A DNA stretch of 64,000 nt from Streptomyces albicerus. GTDB taxonomy: Bacteria > Actinomycetota > Actinomycetes > Streptomycetales > Streptomycetaceae. Location: NCBI RefSeq assembly GCF_008905045.1, contig NZ_VWMY01000023.1, forward strand, positions 69,938 through 133,937. Reading direction: 5' to 3'. Position 1 is the stretch's first letter; each line of letters opens with the position of its first letter. Of the stretch, positions 46,456 through 56,089 are shown in pieces. Below the pieces are notes generated by a model, which searched no databases, was not told the DNA's origin, and saw only the letters and a list, made by a program, of their open reading frames with translations. The position numbers and the translations under genes were made by a program.

Positions 46456-48078
46456 ATGGATCTCGTCATCCGCGACGCCGAGGTCGTCGACGGCAGCGGA
46501 GAGCCCTCCTACCGCGCCGACGTGGCCATCAAGGACGGCAGAATCGCCTCGATCGTCAAGGAGGCCGCCGCGGCCGGCTGCCAGCGTCCCATCGCCCGCC
46601 GCACGCTCGACGCCGAGGGCCTCGTCCTCTCCCCCGGCTTCATCGACATGCACGCCCACAGTGACCTGGCCCTCCTCCGCGACCCCGACCACAGCGCGAA
46701 GGCCGCACAGGGCGTGACGCTCGAAGTCATCGGCCAGGACGGCCTGTCGTACGCCCCGGTGGACGACCGGACGCTCGGCGAGGTGCGGAAGGCGATCACC
46801 GGCTGGAACGGCTACGGCGACGACATCGACTTCGACTGGCGGTCCGTGGGCGAGTACCTGGACCGTCTGGACCACGGCTTCGAAGGCCGGGGTATCGCGG
46901 TGAACGCCGCCTACCTCATCCCCCAGGGCACCGTACGCATGCTCGCCGTCGGCTGGGACGACCGCGAGGCAGCGCCCCAAGAGCTGGACAGAATGCGGCA
47001 GTTGGTCGCGGAGGGGATGCAACAGGGCGCGGTCGGTATGTCGTCGGGGCTCACCTACACGCCCGGCATGTACGCCAAGGACGCCGAACTCACCGAACTG
47101 TGCAGGGTGGTGGCCGCGTACGACGGCTACTACTGCCCGCACCACCGCTCGTACGGAGCCGGCGCCCTGGACGCGTACAGGGAGATGGTGGACCTGACCC
47201 GGGAGGCGGGCTGCCCGCTCCATCTGGCCCACGCCACCATGAACTTCGGCGTGAACAAGGGCAAGGCGCCCGACCTGCTGACGCTCCTGGACGAGGCGCT
47301 CGCGGCCGGCGCGGACATCAGCCTGGACACGTACCCGTACACGCCCGGCTGCACCACTCTCGTGGCGATGCTGCCCAGTTGGGCGAGCGAGGGCGGCCCC
47401 GAGGCGATCCTCGCCCGTCTGAAGGACGACGAGACCGCCGAACGGATCCGCCACCACATGGAGGTCATCGGCGCGGACGGCTGCCACGGCGTTCCCATCG
47501 AGTGGGACACCATCGAGATCTCCGGCGTGACCGACCCGGCGCTCGCGCCCCATGTGGGCCGGACGGTCCGGCAGTCGGCCGACGCCCGCGGCGAGGCCCC
47601 CTGGACCACCGCCCGCCGCCTGCTCGTCGAGGACGGCCTCGGCTCGACGATCCTCCAGCATGTCGGCCACGAGGAGAACGTCCAGCAGATCATGCGCCAC
47701 CGCGTGCACACGGGCGGCTCCGACGGCATCCTCCGGGGCGACAAGCCGCACCCGCGCGCGTACGGCACGTTCCCGCACTATCTCGGCCGGTACGTAAGGG
47801 AGTTGGGCGTGCTCTCCTTGGAGGAATGCGTCGCCCATCTCACGTCACGACCGGCCGCCCGCCTCCGTCTGCCCGACCGCGGCCTCGTCCGCGAGGGCCA
47901 CCGCGCCGACCTGGTCCTCTTCGATCCTGCGACGGTCGCCGCGGGTTCGACCTTCGAGGCGCCGCGTACGCTCCCGACCGGCATCCCGCACGTCCTGATC
48001 GACGGCCGCTTCGTCATCGAGGACGGCCGCCGGACGGACCAACTGGCGGGACGGGCGGTCCGCCGGACTCCCGGGTGA
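46456..48078 (+). CDS. N-acyl-D-amino-acid deacylase (D-aminoacylase)
   Basis: This 540-residue amidohydrolase hydrolyses N-acyl-D-amino acids to the free D-amino acid. Motifs: beta-sandwich N-terminus (DLVIRDAEVVDGSGEPSY), metal-binding His66 and His68 in GFIDMHAHSD, GMSSGLTYTPGMYA, the CPHHRSYGAG region, and the C-terminal GSDGILRGDKPHPRAYGTFP, with the catalytic Asp, followed by HLTSRPAARLRLPDRG. It lies 9 bp after the D-threonine-aldolase-like gene in one operon, which would process its product. Confidence 0.94.
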   Translation: MDLVIRDAEVVDGSGEPSYRADVAIKDGRIASIVKEAAAAGCQRPIARRTLDAEGLVLSPGFIDMHAHSDLALLRDPDHSAKAAQGVTLEVIGQDGLSYAPVDDRTLGEVRKAITGWNGYGDDIDFDWRSVGEYLDRLDHGFEGRGIAVNAAYLIPQGTVRMLAVGWDDREAAPQELDRMRQLVAEGMQQGAVGMSSGLTYTPGMYAKDAELTELCRVVAAYDGYYCPHHRSYGAGALDAYREMVDLTREAGCPLHLAHATMNFGVNKGKAPDLLTLLDEALAAGADISLDTYPYTPGCTTLVAMLPSWASEGGPEAILARLKDDETAERIRHHMEVIGADGCHGVPIEWDTIEISGVTDPALAPHVGRTVRQSADARGEAPWTTARRLLVEDGLGSTILQHVGHEENVQQIMRHRVHTGGSDGILRGDKPHPRAYGTFPHYLGRYVRELGVLSLEECVAHLTSRPAARLRLPDRGLVREGHRADLVLFDPATVAAGSTFEAPRTLPTGIPHVLIDGRFVIEDGRRTDQLAGRAVRRTPG

Positions 48079-48105
48079 CCGCCCGCCCTTGAACGACTAC
48101 GCGAC

Positions 48106-49014
48106 CTATGGCGTGGGCAGCGTGCACCCGCTGCGGCTCAGGTCGATCTTGTTGTCGAGCCCGACGCACGGCACGATCTGGTACGTCTCCTGGCCGTAGT
48201 TGATGCCCTGGCGGACGGTGACGTTGCCGCTCTCGTCCACCTCGCAGGGGTTGTTGTCGGTGCAGCGCCCGCCGTCCTCGTTACCGGTGTTGTTGACGGC
48301 GACGACCTTGCCGGTGGCGTCGTCGATGACGGGCGAACCCGAGGTGCCGCCGATGGTGTTGCAGGCGGAGGTGTACCGGATCGAGTCCTTCCAGGTCCAG
48401 GACCCCTCCTTCAGGCGGTAGGCGAACCCGTCGATGCTGCACGAGTAGATCCGCTTCCAGTAGCCCGAGACCACCTTGATGGCCGTACCGGCCGTCGGGT
48501 GCGAGGCGTTGAGTTCCAGCGCCGATATGCCGTACGAGTTCTGGATCTGCTGGTACGTGCTGGTCAGCTGGTACAGCGAGACGTCCGTGTCGGTCATCGT
48601 CGCGTACGCGATCTTGCTGGCCCGGAGCGTCGCGACTCTCGTGCCCGCGGAGTTGAGCAGGCCGAAGGTGCGGGTGGAGGGCTGGTCGACGATGACCTCG
48701 CCCGGCCCGGGGAATCCGCTCTCGAGGCAGTGGCCGTTGGAGAGCACGAGAGCGGGGTCGTCCGCCTCCGAGTCCGGCATGCGCACGACCGAGCCGGAAC
48801 AGTTGCTGAGCGCCACGGTTCCGGCGAAGTCGACCGCCTGGGGCGCGGGCGCCTTCCCGGGGAGCACCTGCTCGGCGAGCGACGTGACCTGACCCGCGAG
48901 CCGTTCCGTGATCGGTTCCGTCGCCGTGTCGCCACTGGTGGCGGCCGCTGCCGGAGCCATGCCCGCCCCGGTGATCACCAGGGCTCCGAGCACGGCAAGG
49001 AGAGGCTTCTTCAT
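48106..49014 (-). CDS. Secreted trypsin-like serine protease
   Basis: This 302-residue protein has a Sec signal peptide (LLAVLGALVITGAGMAPAAA) and a short propeptide-like stretch. A chymotrypsin-fold domain follows with catalytic His95 in LSNGHC, Asp in TMTDTDVSL and Ser in GGTSGSPVIDD. Several Cys suggest disulphides. It looks like a V8/glutamyl-endopeptidase-like extracellular protease of Streptomyces. It converges on the D-aminoacylase gene 27 bp away. Confidence 0.92.
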   Translation of the reverse strand: MKKPLLAVLGALVITGAGMAPAAAATSGDTATEPITERLAGQVTSLAEQVLPGKAPAPQAVDFAGTVALSNCSGSVVRMPDSEADDPALVLSNGHCLESGFPGPGEVIVDQPSTRTFGLLNSAGTRVATLRASKIAYATMTDTDVSLYQLTSTYQQIQNSYGISALELNASHPTAGTAIKVVSGYWKRIYSCSIDGFAYRLKEGSWTWKDSIRYTSACNTIGGTSGSPVIDDATGKVVAVNNTGNEDGGRCTDNNPCEVDESGNVTVRQGINYGQETYQIVPCVGLDNKIDLSRSGCTLPTP

Positions 49015-49138
49015 GTGGGGGGTCCCCTCTTGCGACTTCGGCGGCCGGAAGTCTTCCGGCCACCTTCCGTTTTGTCATGCGCATTCTGAGGGGGAGGGAG
49101 GCGACGGGGCAAGGAGTTGAATTCGGCCCGCCCACCTG

Positions 49139-49921
49139 CTACTTGGGGCCCTTGGTGGAGCCCTGGCCACGACCGGGATTGTCACCGCCGTTGCCACGGC
49201 TCGGCTCGCCGGTGGTGGCGGGGGCGGTGGTCGTGGGGGCCTTCGTGGCGGGTTCACCGGAGTCGCCGGAGCCGCCGGGCCGGGACTCGCTCGGCGAGGG
49301 GCTTGCCGAGGCGTCGGGTGACGCCTGGTCCGATTTCCCGGGTGAGGTGCCGGACGGGCCGGAGGAGTCGTCCGAGGAGCCGGCCGCACCCTGCCGGTCC
49401 GCGGACGAGGAGGAGTGCTGGGCCTTCGGCCCCTTCCGGTCCCCCTCCCCCGAGGAACCAGAGGAATCGGAACCGAAGAGTCCGGCGATCACGACGGCGA
49501 GGAGCACGACACCGGCCGCGCCCGCGGCGACGGCCCCGCGGCGCATCAGCCGGGTCCGGCGGCGGCGCATCAGCCGGTCGCGACGGCCCACTCCCTCGGG
49601 GAGAGCCGGGACCGAGTCACGCCGGGGCTCGACGGCGGGACCGACGGCAGAGGCGACGGCGGGGCCGGCCATGGGTTCGGCGGGGTCGAGGCGGACCGTG
49701 TCGTCGTAAGCGTTCTGCCAGCCGTGGGCGACCGCCGGATCCGCGTACTCGTCGTACGGCAGGTCCGTGTCGGCGATCGGGTGGTACACACTCGGCAGAC
49801 CCTGAGCGTCGCCGTTCTCCCGGTTCGCGCCGTTCATGACGTACGCACCGGTCGTATCGTTCGCGTCATATGCGTCGTACGTGCCACTCTCGCGCTGAGG
49901 ATCCGGAACATGGCCGCGCAT
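49139..49921 (-). CDS. Single-pass membrane protein with disordered extracellular tail
   Basis: This 260-residue protein has an acidic N-terminal cytoplasmic region, a basic juxtamembrane segment (DRLMRRRRTRLMRR), one membrane helix (GAVAAGAAGVVLLAVVIAGL) and a Ser/Pro/Gly/Thr-rich extracellular tail of about 100 residues. No enzymatic domain is visible. Proteins of this make-up are common in Streptomyces and unassigned; the tail may span the wall. The gene ends 125 bp from the protease start. Confidence 0.75.
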   Translation of the reverse strand: MRGHVPDPQRESGTYDAYDANDTTGAYVMNGANRENGDAQGLPSVYHPIADTDLPYDEYADPAVAHGWQNAYDDTVRLDPAEPMAGPAVASAVGPAVEPRRDSVPALPEGVGRRDRLMRRRRTRLMRRGAVAAGAAGVVLLAVVIAGLFGSDSSGSSGEGDRKGPKAQHSSSSADRQGAAGSSDDSSGPSGTSPGKSDQASPDASASPSPSESRPGGSGDSGEPATKAPTTTAPATTGEPSRGNGGDNPGRGQGSTKGPK

Positions 49922-50037
49922 TGTAGGGACACGAGGGGCCTTCGAGGCAGCTACCGACGATAACGGCCCAAACCATCTCGTCTCACGTGGTGGAAAACAC
50001 GCCGCGGGAACCGTTACTCGGCCGTAAGCTCACGGAC

Positions 50038-51249
50038 ATGCAGGTGATCCAGTCGACCAAGCTCGCCAACGTCTGTTACGAGATCCGGGGCCCGGTGCTC
50101 GAGGAGGCGATGCGGCTTGAGGCGGCGGGGCATCGCATCCTCAAGCTGAACACGGGAAATCCGGCCGCGTTCGGGTTCGAGTGCCCGCCCGAGATCCTGG
50201 AGGACATCCTCCGGAACGTGTCGTCGGCCCATGGGTACGGAGACGCGAAGGGCCTGCTCGCGGCGCGCCGGGCCGTGGTCATGCACAACCAGACGCTCGG
50301 CATCGAGACGGACGTCGAGCACGTCTTCATCGGCAACGGCGTCTCCGAGCTGATCGTGATGGCGATGCAGGGGCTGCTGGACGACGGCGACGAGGTGCTC
50401 GTACCGACGCCCGACTATCCGCTGTGGACGGCGGCGGTCTCGCTGTCCGGCGGTACGGCCGTCCACTACCGCTGCGACGAGCAGTCCGACTGGATGCCCG
50501 ACCTCGCGGACATCGAGCGGAAGGTCACCGACCGCACCAAGGCGCTCGTGATCATCAACCCGAACAACCCGACGGGCGCGGTCTACGACGAGGCGATGCT
50601 GCGGGGGCTGACCGACATCGCCCGCCGCCACAATCTGCTGGTCTGCTCGGACGAGATCTACGACAAGATCCTGTACGACGACGCCACGCACACGGCGACC
50701 GCCAAGATCGCCCCGGACCTGCTGACGCTCACCTTCAACGGGATGTCGAAGGCGTACCGGGTGGCGGGCTACCGGGTCGGGTGGATGTCGATCTCCGGGC
50801 CGCGGGCGCACGCCGACTCGTACATCGAGGGGCTGACGATCCTCGCGAACATGCGGCTGTGCGCGAACATGCCGGGTCAGCACGGCGTGGTGGCCGCTCT
50901 CAGCGGGCGGCAGACGATCAACGATCTCGTCCTCCCCGGCGGACGGCTGCGGGAGCAGCGGGACGTGGCGCACGACCTGCTGACGCAGATTCCGGGCGTG
51001 ACGTGCGTGAAGCCGAAGGGGGCTCTCTATCTCTTCCCGCGGCTCGACCCGAAGGTCTTCAAGATCAAGGACGACCGGCAGATGGTGCTGGACCTGCTGC
51101 GGGCCGAGAAGATCATGGTGGTGCAGGGGACCGGGTTCAACTGGCCGGAGCCGGATCACTTCCGGGTCGTCACGCTGCCCACGGCCAGGGATCTGACGGA
51201 CGCGGTGACGCGGATCGGGAACTTCCTGGACGGGTACGGCCAGCCGTGA
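50038..51249 (+). CDS. alaA: Alanine-synthesising aminotransferase (AlaA family)
   Basis: This 403-residue class I/II aminotransferase closely follows the pattern of E. coli AlaA: KLANVCYEIRGPVLEEAMRL at the N-terminus, IGNGVSELIVMAMQ, DYPLWTAAVSLSGG, IINPNNPTGAVY, and the PLP-binding Lys in FNGMSKAYRVAG. It transfers an amino group from glutamate to pyruvate. The ATG at 50038 is chosen over the one at 49987, because the family N-terminus begins there. It is divergent from the single-pass membrane protein gene. Confidence 0.93.
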   Translation: MQVIQSTKLANVCYEIRGPVLEEAMRLEAAGHRILKLNTGNPAAFGFECPPEILEDILRNVSSAHGYGDAKGLLAARRAVVMHNQTLGIETDVEHVFIGNGVSELIVMAMQGLLDDGDEVLVPTPDYPLWTAAVSLSGGTAVHYRCDEQSDWMPDLADIERKVTDRTKALVIINPNNPTGAVYDEAMLRGLTDIARRHNLLVCSDEIYDKILYDDATHTATAKIAPDLLTLTFNGMSKAYRVAGYRVGWMSISGPRAHADSYIEGLTILANMRLCANMPGQHGVVAALSGRQTINDLVLPGGRLREQRDVAHDLLTQIPGVTCVKPKGALYLFPRLDPKVFKIKDDRQMVLDLLRAEKIMVVQGTGFNWPEPDHFRVVTLPTARDLTDAVTRIGNFLDGYGQP

Positions 51250-51352
51250 CACTCACGCTGCGTGTACATCGCGACCGGTTTTGCGAACCGGCTCAACTTT
51301 AGACGGATTCTAAGCTAGGATGGTTTCCTGTCAGAGCACAGGAGGCCATCCC

Positions 51353-51766
51353 ATGTACGAGCCGATCCGCACCAAGTCGGTCCACACGATGGCCGGCACC
51401 GCCGACTTTCCCCACCGGTCGCGCGAGGAGGAGCTGGACATCCAGCTGGCCGGTCACCTCGCGGCGCTGCTCACGGCGACCGACGAGCTGCGCGGTCTCG
51501 AACCGTCCGCCGAGCTCGACGTCGCCGCGGAGCGGCTGGCCGAGCAGGTGACGCGGCTGCGCGGGGGCCGTCCGCCGGCCCGCGCGTCGGTGACCGGCAC
51601 CGCATCCGTTCAGATCGCGGCGCTCCATGAGCGGGCGCACGCTCTCGCGGGCCGCGCCCTCGTCGTCGCGGCGTCCCGCGCGGACACGGCGGCGGCGATC
51701 CTGGCCGCCGAGCGCATGGACGCGCACGCGGCGGCCACCGAGGCCCACGCCCTGACCACCCACTGA
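51353..51766 (+). CDS. Small helical protein of unknown function
   Basis: This 137-residue protein is Ala/Arg/Glu-rich and mostly helical (EELDIQLAGHLAALLTATDE, LAEQVTRLRGG, HALAGRALVVAASRADTAAA). There is no signal peptide or membrane helix. An excellent ribosome-binding site (GGAGG, eight bases before ATG 51353) and normal codon bias support it. I do not recognise the family. It follows alaA but is probably transcribed separately (103-bp gap). Confidence 0.75.
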   Translation: MYEPIRTKSVHTMAGTADFPHRSREEELDIQLAGHLAALLTATDELRGLEPSAELDVAAERLAEQVTRLRGGRPPARASVTGTASVQIAALHERAHALAGRALVVAASRADTAAAILAAERMDAHAAATEAHALTTH

Positions 51767-51910
51767 GCTTCCGGGCTCGCTTCGAGCCGCCGAGCTCACT
51801 TCGAGCCTTCGGGCTCCCCCGATCGGCCCCGGTCCGCGCGCATCCGCAGCGACGTGCGGACCGGGCGCCACAGCGCTCCGCTGGGTGCGTGATCAAAACT
51901 TCGGGCCCGG

Positions 51911-51972
51911 GATCCACCTGCGGGCCCGGTGGGGGCTGGTCGCGCAGTTCCCCGCGCCCCTTACGGGGCGCC
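51911..51972. repeat. Dispersed palindromic repeat, copy 7
   Basis: CGGTGGGGGCTGGTCGCGCA, then GTTCCCCGCGCCCCTTACGG and GGCGCC. It is nearly identical to the copies at 38392 and 63152. Confidence 0.85.
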
Positions 51973-52007
51973 CGACTGGAGCAGCCCTCTAACGGAGCAG
52001 CCCTCTC

Positions 52008-52152
52008 AGCGGCCTTGGTGAAGTCGACTGCGGTTCGGCAGCGCCCCGGAGGGGCGCGGGGCTGTGACATTTGCGGCTCCGCCGCGGGGCGCGACCAGCC
52101 ACGACGGACCCGCAGACGATCGACGGACTATCGCGGCACTTCCAGCGGAGCG
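52008..52152. repeat. Dispersed palindromic repeat, long form (copy 8)
   Basis: It opens with AGCGGCCTTGGTGAAGTC and ends with TCCAGCGGAGCG, as at 28416-28549. Inside are GCGCCCCGGAGGGGCGCGGG and TTGCGGCTCCGCCGC, then GCGCGACCAGCCACGACGG. It fills most of the 477-bp gap 51767-52243, together with copy 7; no gene is seen in that gap. Confidence 0.85.
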
Positions 52153-52243
52153 GGGTGCTCCGGTTGCGTACTGGGATCGGGTGGTCACCCCGTGTTCATC
52201 CAGAACGGCGGGGAACGTTGGGTTCCGGGAGCAGGCTCCGGGT

Positions 52244-53320
52244 GTGAGACGAATAGTCGCCATCGTCCTGGCGGTGTTCCTGATCGGCGGAGTGGCAGCA
52301 GCCGTCGTCGCGGGCCGCGAAGAGCAGGACAAGGGCACGGCAACGAAGACCGTGCTGGGAATGATCGGATCGGAGAAGGCGGAGTTCTTCGCCGACCCCG
52401 ACGTGGTGAACGCCCTCGCTGCCAAGGGCTACACCGTGGAGACGGAGGCCTCCGGGTCCTGGGCCATGGAGGACCTCGACCTCAAGGGATACGACTTCGC
52501 CTTCCCTGGCAGTCAGGCGCCCGCCGAGGAGCTGGCCGAGAAGTACGGCGCCCGGCAGCCCCTGCCACGCCCCTTCTACTCGCCCCTCGTGGTCGTGACG
52601 CATCGCAGCACCGCCGAGGTACTGGCCGACAACGGCCTCGCGACGCTCCGGACAAAGGGCAACGGCATCCTGAAGATGTCCTCCTATCTCAAGGCAGCCG
52701 ACCGCGACACGAGGTGGCAGCAGCTCCGGGGCGCCGACAAGTACGGCGAACTGACCGGCACGCTCTTCATCTCCACCACCGACCCGACCAGTTCGAACTC
52801 CGGCGCGCTGTACCTCGCCGCCGCCTCGTACGTGGCCGATGGTGGCCGGGTCGCGGACAGCACCGAGGCCGTCGCCCGCACCGCACCCCTGATGCACAAG
52901 CTGGTGGGCGTCCAGGGGGCCCAGCAGAGCAGCTCGGACGCGTCGTTCAGGGACTTCGTCAGCGGTGTCGGCAACCCGCTGGTCCTCGTCTACGAGTCGC
53001 AGGTCGCCTCACTGCTCGCCCAGGGCCAGGGCGTCGACGACCTGACCGTCCTCTACCCGGACACCACCGCGAACAGCGACCACACCGTCGTCCCCCTCAC
53101 GGAGGAGGGCCGAGCGCTGGGCGAACTCCTCAGCAAGGACAAGGAGTTGCGGAAGCTGGCGGTGCGGCACGGGTTCCGGCCGCAGGGTGCCGCCGTCGAG
53201 TTCACGGCGGCCACCGCCGCCCACACCACGTATCTCAACCAGAAGCTGACCGGCGTCCGGCAGGCGCCCGTGCCCGCCTCCAAGGTGCTGCACGAGATGG
53301 CGCGCCAGGCCCGGGGCTAG
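52244..53320 (+). CDS. Membrane-anchored substrate-binding-protein-like component of a TelA operon
   Basis: This 358-residue protein has an uncleaved N-terminal membrane helix (RIVAIVLAVFLIGGVAAAVV) and then a type II periplasmic-binding-protein fold of the extracellular solute-binding family (TVLGMIGSEKAEFFADPDVV, FISTTDPTSSNSGALYLAAA, NPLVLVYESQVASLLAQGQG). It lacks a lipobox and has no permease genes nearby, so it is probably not a transporter component but a sensor or ligand-binding part. It starts at GTG 52244 and lies 13 bp before the TelA gene. Confidence 0.82.
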   Translation: MRRIVAIVLAVFLIGGVAAAVVAGREEQDKGTATKTVLGMIGSEKAEFFADPDVVNALAAKGYTVETEASGSWAMEDLDLKGYDFAFPGSQAPAEELAEKYGARQPLPRPFYSPLVVVTHRSTAEVLADNGLATLRTKGNGILKMSSYLKAADRDTRWQQLRGADKYGELTGTLFISTTDPTSSNSGALYLAAASYVADGGRVADSTEAVARTAPLMHKLVGVQGAQQSSSDASFRDFVSGVGNPLVLVYESQVASLLAQGQGVDDLTVLYPDTTANSDHTVVPLTEEGRALGELLSKDKELRKLAVRHGFRPQGAAVEFTAATAAHTTYLNQKLTGVRQAPVPASKVLHEMARQARG

Positions 53321-53333
53321 GGGGAAACCGCAA

Positions 53334-54536
53334 GTGAGCACCTCGGACAACACCGGAAGCACCGGAAACGCAGCACAGGAATTCACTCTCACCCCGCCCG
53401 AGGCCGTCGCCCCGGTGCCCCGGGAAAAGGCCGGCGGTCTCGTGCCGGTCGACGAGTCGGTCCGTACGGACATGGCGCGCAAGGCCACCGAGTACGTCGA
53501 CGGGCTCGCCGCGCTCGACGCCCGCTCCCCCGAGTTCGCCGGGAAGATCGGGGAGATCGTCGCGCTCGGCTCCGGCGAGATGCGGGGCGCGGCCGCCCAG
53601 TCGAACCGCATGCTGGAGCGCACGATCCGCAGCCTGCCCGCGAACGGCGAGGACGCCCAGTCCCGCGTCTCGTCCTCGCTGGTCGAACTCCGGCGCACGG
53701 TCGAGGACCTGGACCCGCGCGACCTGCCCGGCGGCAAGGCCCGCAAGCTGCTGTCCCGGCTGCCCGGCGGAAACAAGCTCCGCGACCACGTCGCCAAGTA
53801 CGCCTCGGCGCAGGGCACATTGAACAAGATCGTCGGCTCGCTGCGCGGCGGCCAGGACGAACTGCGCCGCGACAACGCCGCGTTGCAGACCGAGCGCGTC
53901 CGCCTCTGGGACTCGATGGGCAAGCTCCAGGAGTACGTCGTCCTGACGGAGGCCCTGGACGCGGCGGTCGAGCGGCACATCGCCGGCGTGGAGGCGACCG
54001 ATCCGGCGCAGGCCGACACACTGCGCGCCGACGTCCTCTTCCCCGTCCGGCAGAAGCACCAGGACCTGCTCACCCAGCTCGCGGTGTGCGCCCAGGGCTA
54101 TCTGGCGATGGACGTGGTCCGCCGCAACAACGACGAGCTGATCAAGGGCGTCGACCGCGCGGCCACCACGACGGTGTCCGCGCTGCGCATCTCCGTGATG
54201 CTCGCCTCCGCCCTCGACAACCAGCGCAAGGTCGTCGAGCAGGTCAACGCGCTGCGCGGCACGACGGAGGACCTCATCCGCGGCAACGCGGAGATGCTCG
54301 CCACGCAGTCCGGCGAGATCCAGCGCATCGCGGCCGACCCGGCCGTCGGTGCGGAGACGCTCCGCTCGGCCTTCCAGCAGATCTACCAGACCCTCGACGC
54401 CATCGACACGTACAAGGCCCAGGCCACCGAGTCCATGGCCGCCACGGTGGAGTCCCTGACCTCCGAACTCCAGCACGCCACGGCGTACTTGGAGCGGTCG
54501 AGGTCGAGGGGCGCGCTGGAAGGGGGGCTCGCGTGA
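53334..54536 (+). CDS. TelA-family toxic-anion-resistance protein
   Basis: This 400-residue cytoplasmic, all-helical protein belongs to the TelA family (tellurite-resistance associated, also linked to cell-envelope and phage stress in ter gene networks). Recognisable segments are ATEYVDGLAALDARSPEF, QSNRMLERTIRSLP, RLWDSMGKLQEYVVLTEALD and NNDELIKGVDRAATTTVSAL. The usual family length is about 360-400. It starts at GTG, and its stop overlaps the next gene by GTGA. Its exact activity is not known for any member. Confidence 0.92.
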   Translation: MSTSDNTGSTGNAAQEFTLTPPEAVAPVPREKAGGLVPVDESVRTDMARKATEYVDGLAALDARSPEFAGKIGEIVALGSGEMRGAAAQSNRMLERTIRSLPANGEDAQSRVSSSLVELRRTVEDLDPRDLPGGKARKLLSRLPGGNKLRDHVAKYASAQGTLNKIVGSLRGGQDELRRDNAALQTERVRLWDSMGKLQEYVVLTEALDAAVERHIAGVEATDPAQADTLRADVLFPVRQKHQDLLTQLAVCAQGYLAMDVVRRNNDELIKGVDRAATTTVSALRISVMLASALDNQRKVVEQVNALRGTTEDLIRGNAEMLATQSGEIQRIAADPAVGAETLRSAFQQIYQTLDAIDTYKAQATESMAATVESLTSELQHATAYLERSRSRGALEGGLA

Positions 54537-56089
54537 GCGTTCGTGTGAGACGAGGGCGTACGGCCCTCGGCGCGGTCCTGCTGCTCGCGGTCACCGCGTG
54601 CACGACGACCGCCGAGAAGGACCCCGCCGAGCCCCCGAAGGCCGAACCCGGCACACTCCGCATCCTCGCCTCCAGCGAGCTGAGCGACATGGCCCCGGTC
54701 TTCGAGCAGGTCGAGAGGAACACCGGCATCAAGGTCCGGCCCACCTACATGGGCACCCTCGACGCGGTGGACCTCCTCGGAAAGGGCAGGGCAAAGGGCG
54801 CGTACGACGCGGTCTGGCTCTCCTCCAACGACTACCTGCGCCTGAATCCCGCCGCCGCGAAGCACATCGTGTCTCAGACCTCGGTCATGTCCAGCCCGGT
54901 GGCCATCGGCGTGAAGAACGCCACCGTACGGAAGTTGGGCTGGAAGCCGGAGAGCGTCACCTGGGCGGACATCGAGGGGGCGGTGGCGGACGGGAACCTG
55001 ACGTACGGCATGACCGACCCCTCCCGCTCCAACTCCGGTTTCTCCACCCTCGTTTCGGTGGCTTCGGGCCTGTCCGACGCCCAGTCGGCGCTCACGGACC
55101 GGGACGTGCAGCAGGCGACGCCCCGGCTGAAGGAGTTCTTCAAGGGGCAGCAGCTGACGTCCGGTTCCTCGGGCTGGCTGGCGGAGGCGTACGACCGGCG
55201 CGGCAACGTCGACGCGCTGCTCAACTACGAGTCGGTGCTGAAGTCGCGGAAGGACCTGACGGTGATCCGCCCGCGCGACGGCGTGGTCACGGCCGACTAC
55301 CCGCTCTCCTCGCTCGCCTCCACCGACCAGAGCACCCGCGAGACGGTCCGCCGCCTCACGGACGCCCTGCGCTCCCCGGCGACCCAGCGGCTGATCACCG
55401 ACCGCACGCTGCGTCGCCCGGTCGTCGCCTCCGTGGCGCCCGCGACCGGACTCGACACCACCCGGCGGCGCGAACTTCCCTTCCCGGGCAGCCGTTCCGT
55501 CGCCGACGGGCTCCTGGACGCGTACGAGAACAAGCTGCGCCGGCCCTCGCGGACCGTGTACGTCCTCGACACCTCGGGCTCGATGAGCGAGGACGGGCGG
55601 CTCGACCGGCTGAAGAAGGCGCTCACCGATCTGACCGGCGACTTCCGCGACCGTGAGGAGGTGACGCTGATGCCGTTCGGGTCGGCGGTCAAGAGCGTAC
55701 GCACCCACGTCGTACGGCCCGAGAACCCGCGGTCGGGGCTTGACGGCATCCGCAAGGACACACGGGAGCTCAGCGCCGACGGCGACACCGCGATCTACAC
55801 GTCGCTGGAGAAGGCGTACGAGCATCTGGGGGCGGACGACGACACGTTCACGTCGATCGTCCTGATGACCGACGGCGAGAACACCGCGGGCGCGGGTCCG
55901 AAGGAGTTCGACGGCTTCTACGCCGGGCTCCCCCGCAAGCAGCAGGAGATCCCCGTCTTCCCGATCCTCTTCGGCGACTCCGACCGCGGTGAGCTGGAGC
56001 ACATCGCCGACCTGACCGGCGGCCGCCTCTTCGACGCCCAGAAGGGCTCGCTCGACGGCGCCTTCGAGGAGATCCGTGGCTACCAATAG
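54533..56089 (+). CDS. Lipoprotein with SBP-like and von Willebrand A domains
   Basis: This 518-residue protein has a lipobox (LLLAVTAC), an N-terminal solute-binding-protein-like domain (about 35-300: LRILASSELSDMAPVFEQVE, TYGMTDPSRSNSGFSTLVSV), and a C-terminal VWA domain. The VWA domain has an intact metal-binding MIDAS site (Asp346, Ser348 and Ser350 in DTSGSMS; Thr in TAIYTS; Asp in LMTDGEN). VWA domains mediate metal-dependent protein contacts. It is coupled to TelA by a GTGA overlap and overlaps the next gene by 14 bp. Its SBP part resembles the 52244 protein. Confidence 0.9.
   Translation: MSVRVRRGRTALGAVLLLAVTACTTTAEKDPAEPPKAEPGTLRILASSELSDMAPVFEQVERNTGIKVRPTYMGTLDAVDLLGKGRAKGAYDAVWLSSNDYLRLNPAAAKHIVSQTSVMSSPVAIGVKNATVRKLGWKPESVTWADIEGAVADGNLTYGMTDPSRSNSGFSTLVSVASGLSDAQSALTDRDVQQATPRLKEFFKGQQLTSGSSGWLAEAYDRRGNVDALLNYESVLKSRKDLTVIRPRDGVVTADYPLSSLASTDQSTRETVRRLTDALRSPATQRLITDRTLRRPVVASVAPATGLDTTRRRELPFPGSRSVADGLLDAYENKLRRPSRTVYVLDTSGSMSEDGRLDRLKKALTDLTGDFRDREEVTLMPFGSAVKSVRTHVVRPENPRSGLDGIRKDTRELSADGDTAIYTSLEKAYEHLGADDDTFTSIVLMTDGENTAGAGPKEFDGFYAGLPRKQQEIPVFPILFGDSDRGELEHIADLTGGRLFDAQKGSLDGAFEEIRGYQ

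Noticed and set aside
45163..47838. 891-codon minus-strand open frame opposite the D-amino-acid genes
   Set aside because: It spans two well-recognised enzymes in antisense. Its length is a GC-bias artefact.
53334..54536. Calling the TelA operon a tellurite-resistance determinant
   Set aside because: The family name is historical; no TerD, TerC or tellurite-specific gene is present, so a resistance claim is not supported.
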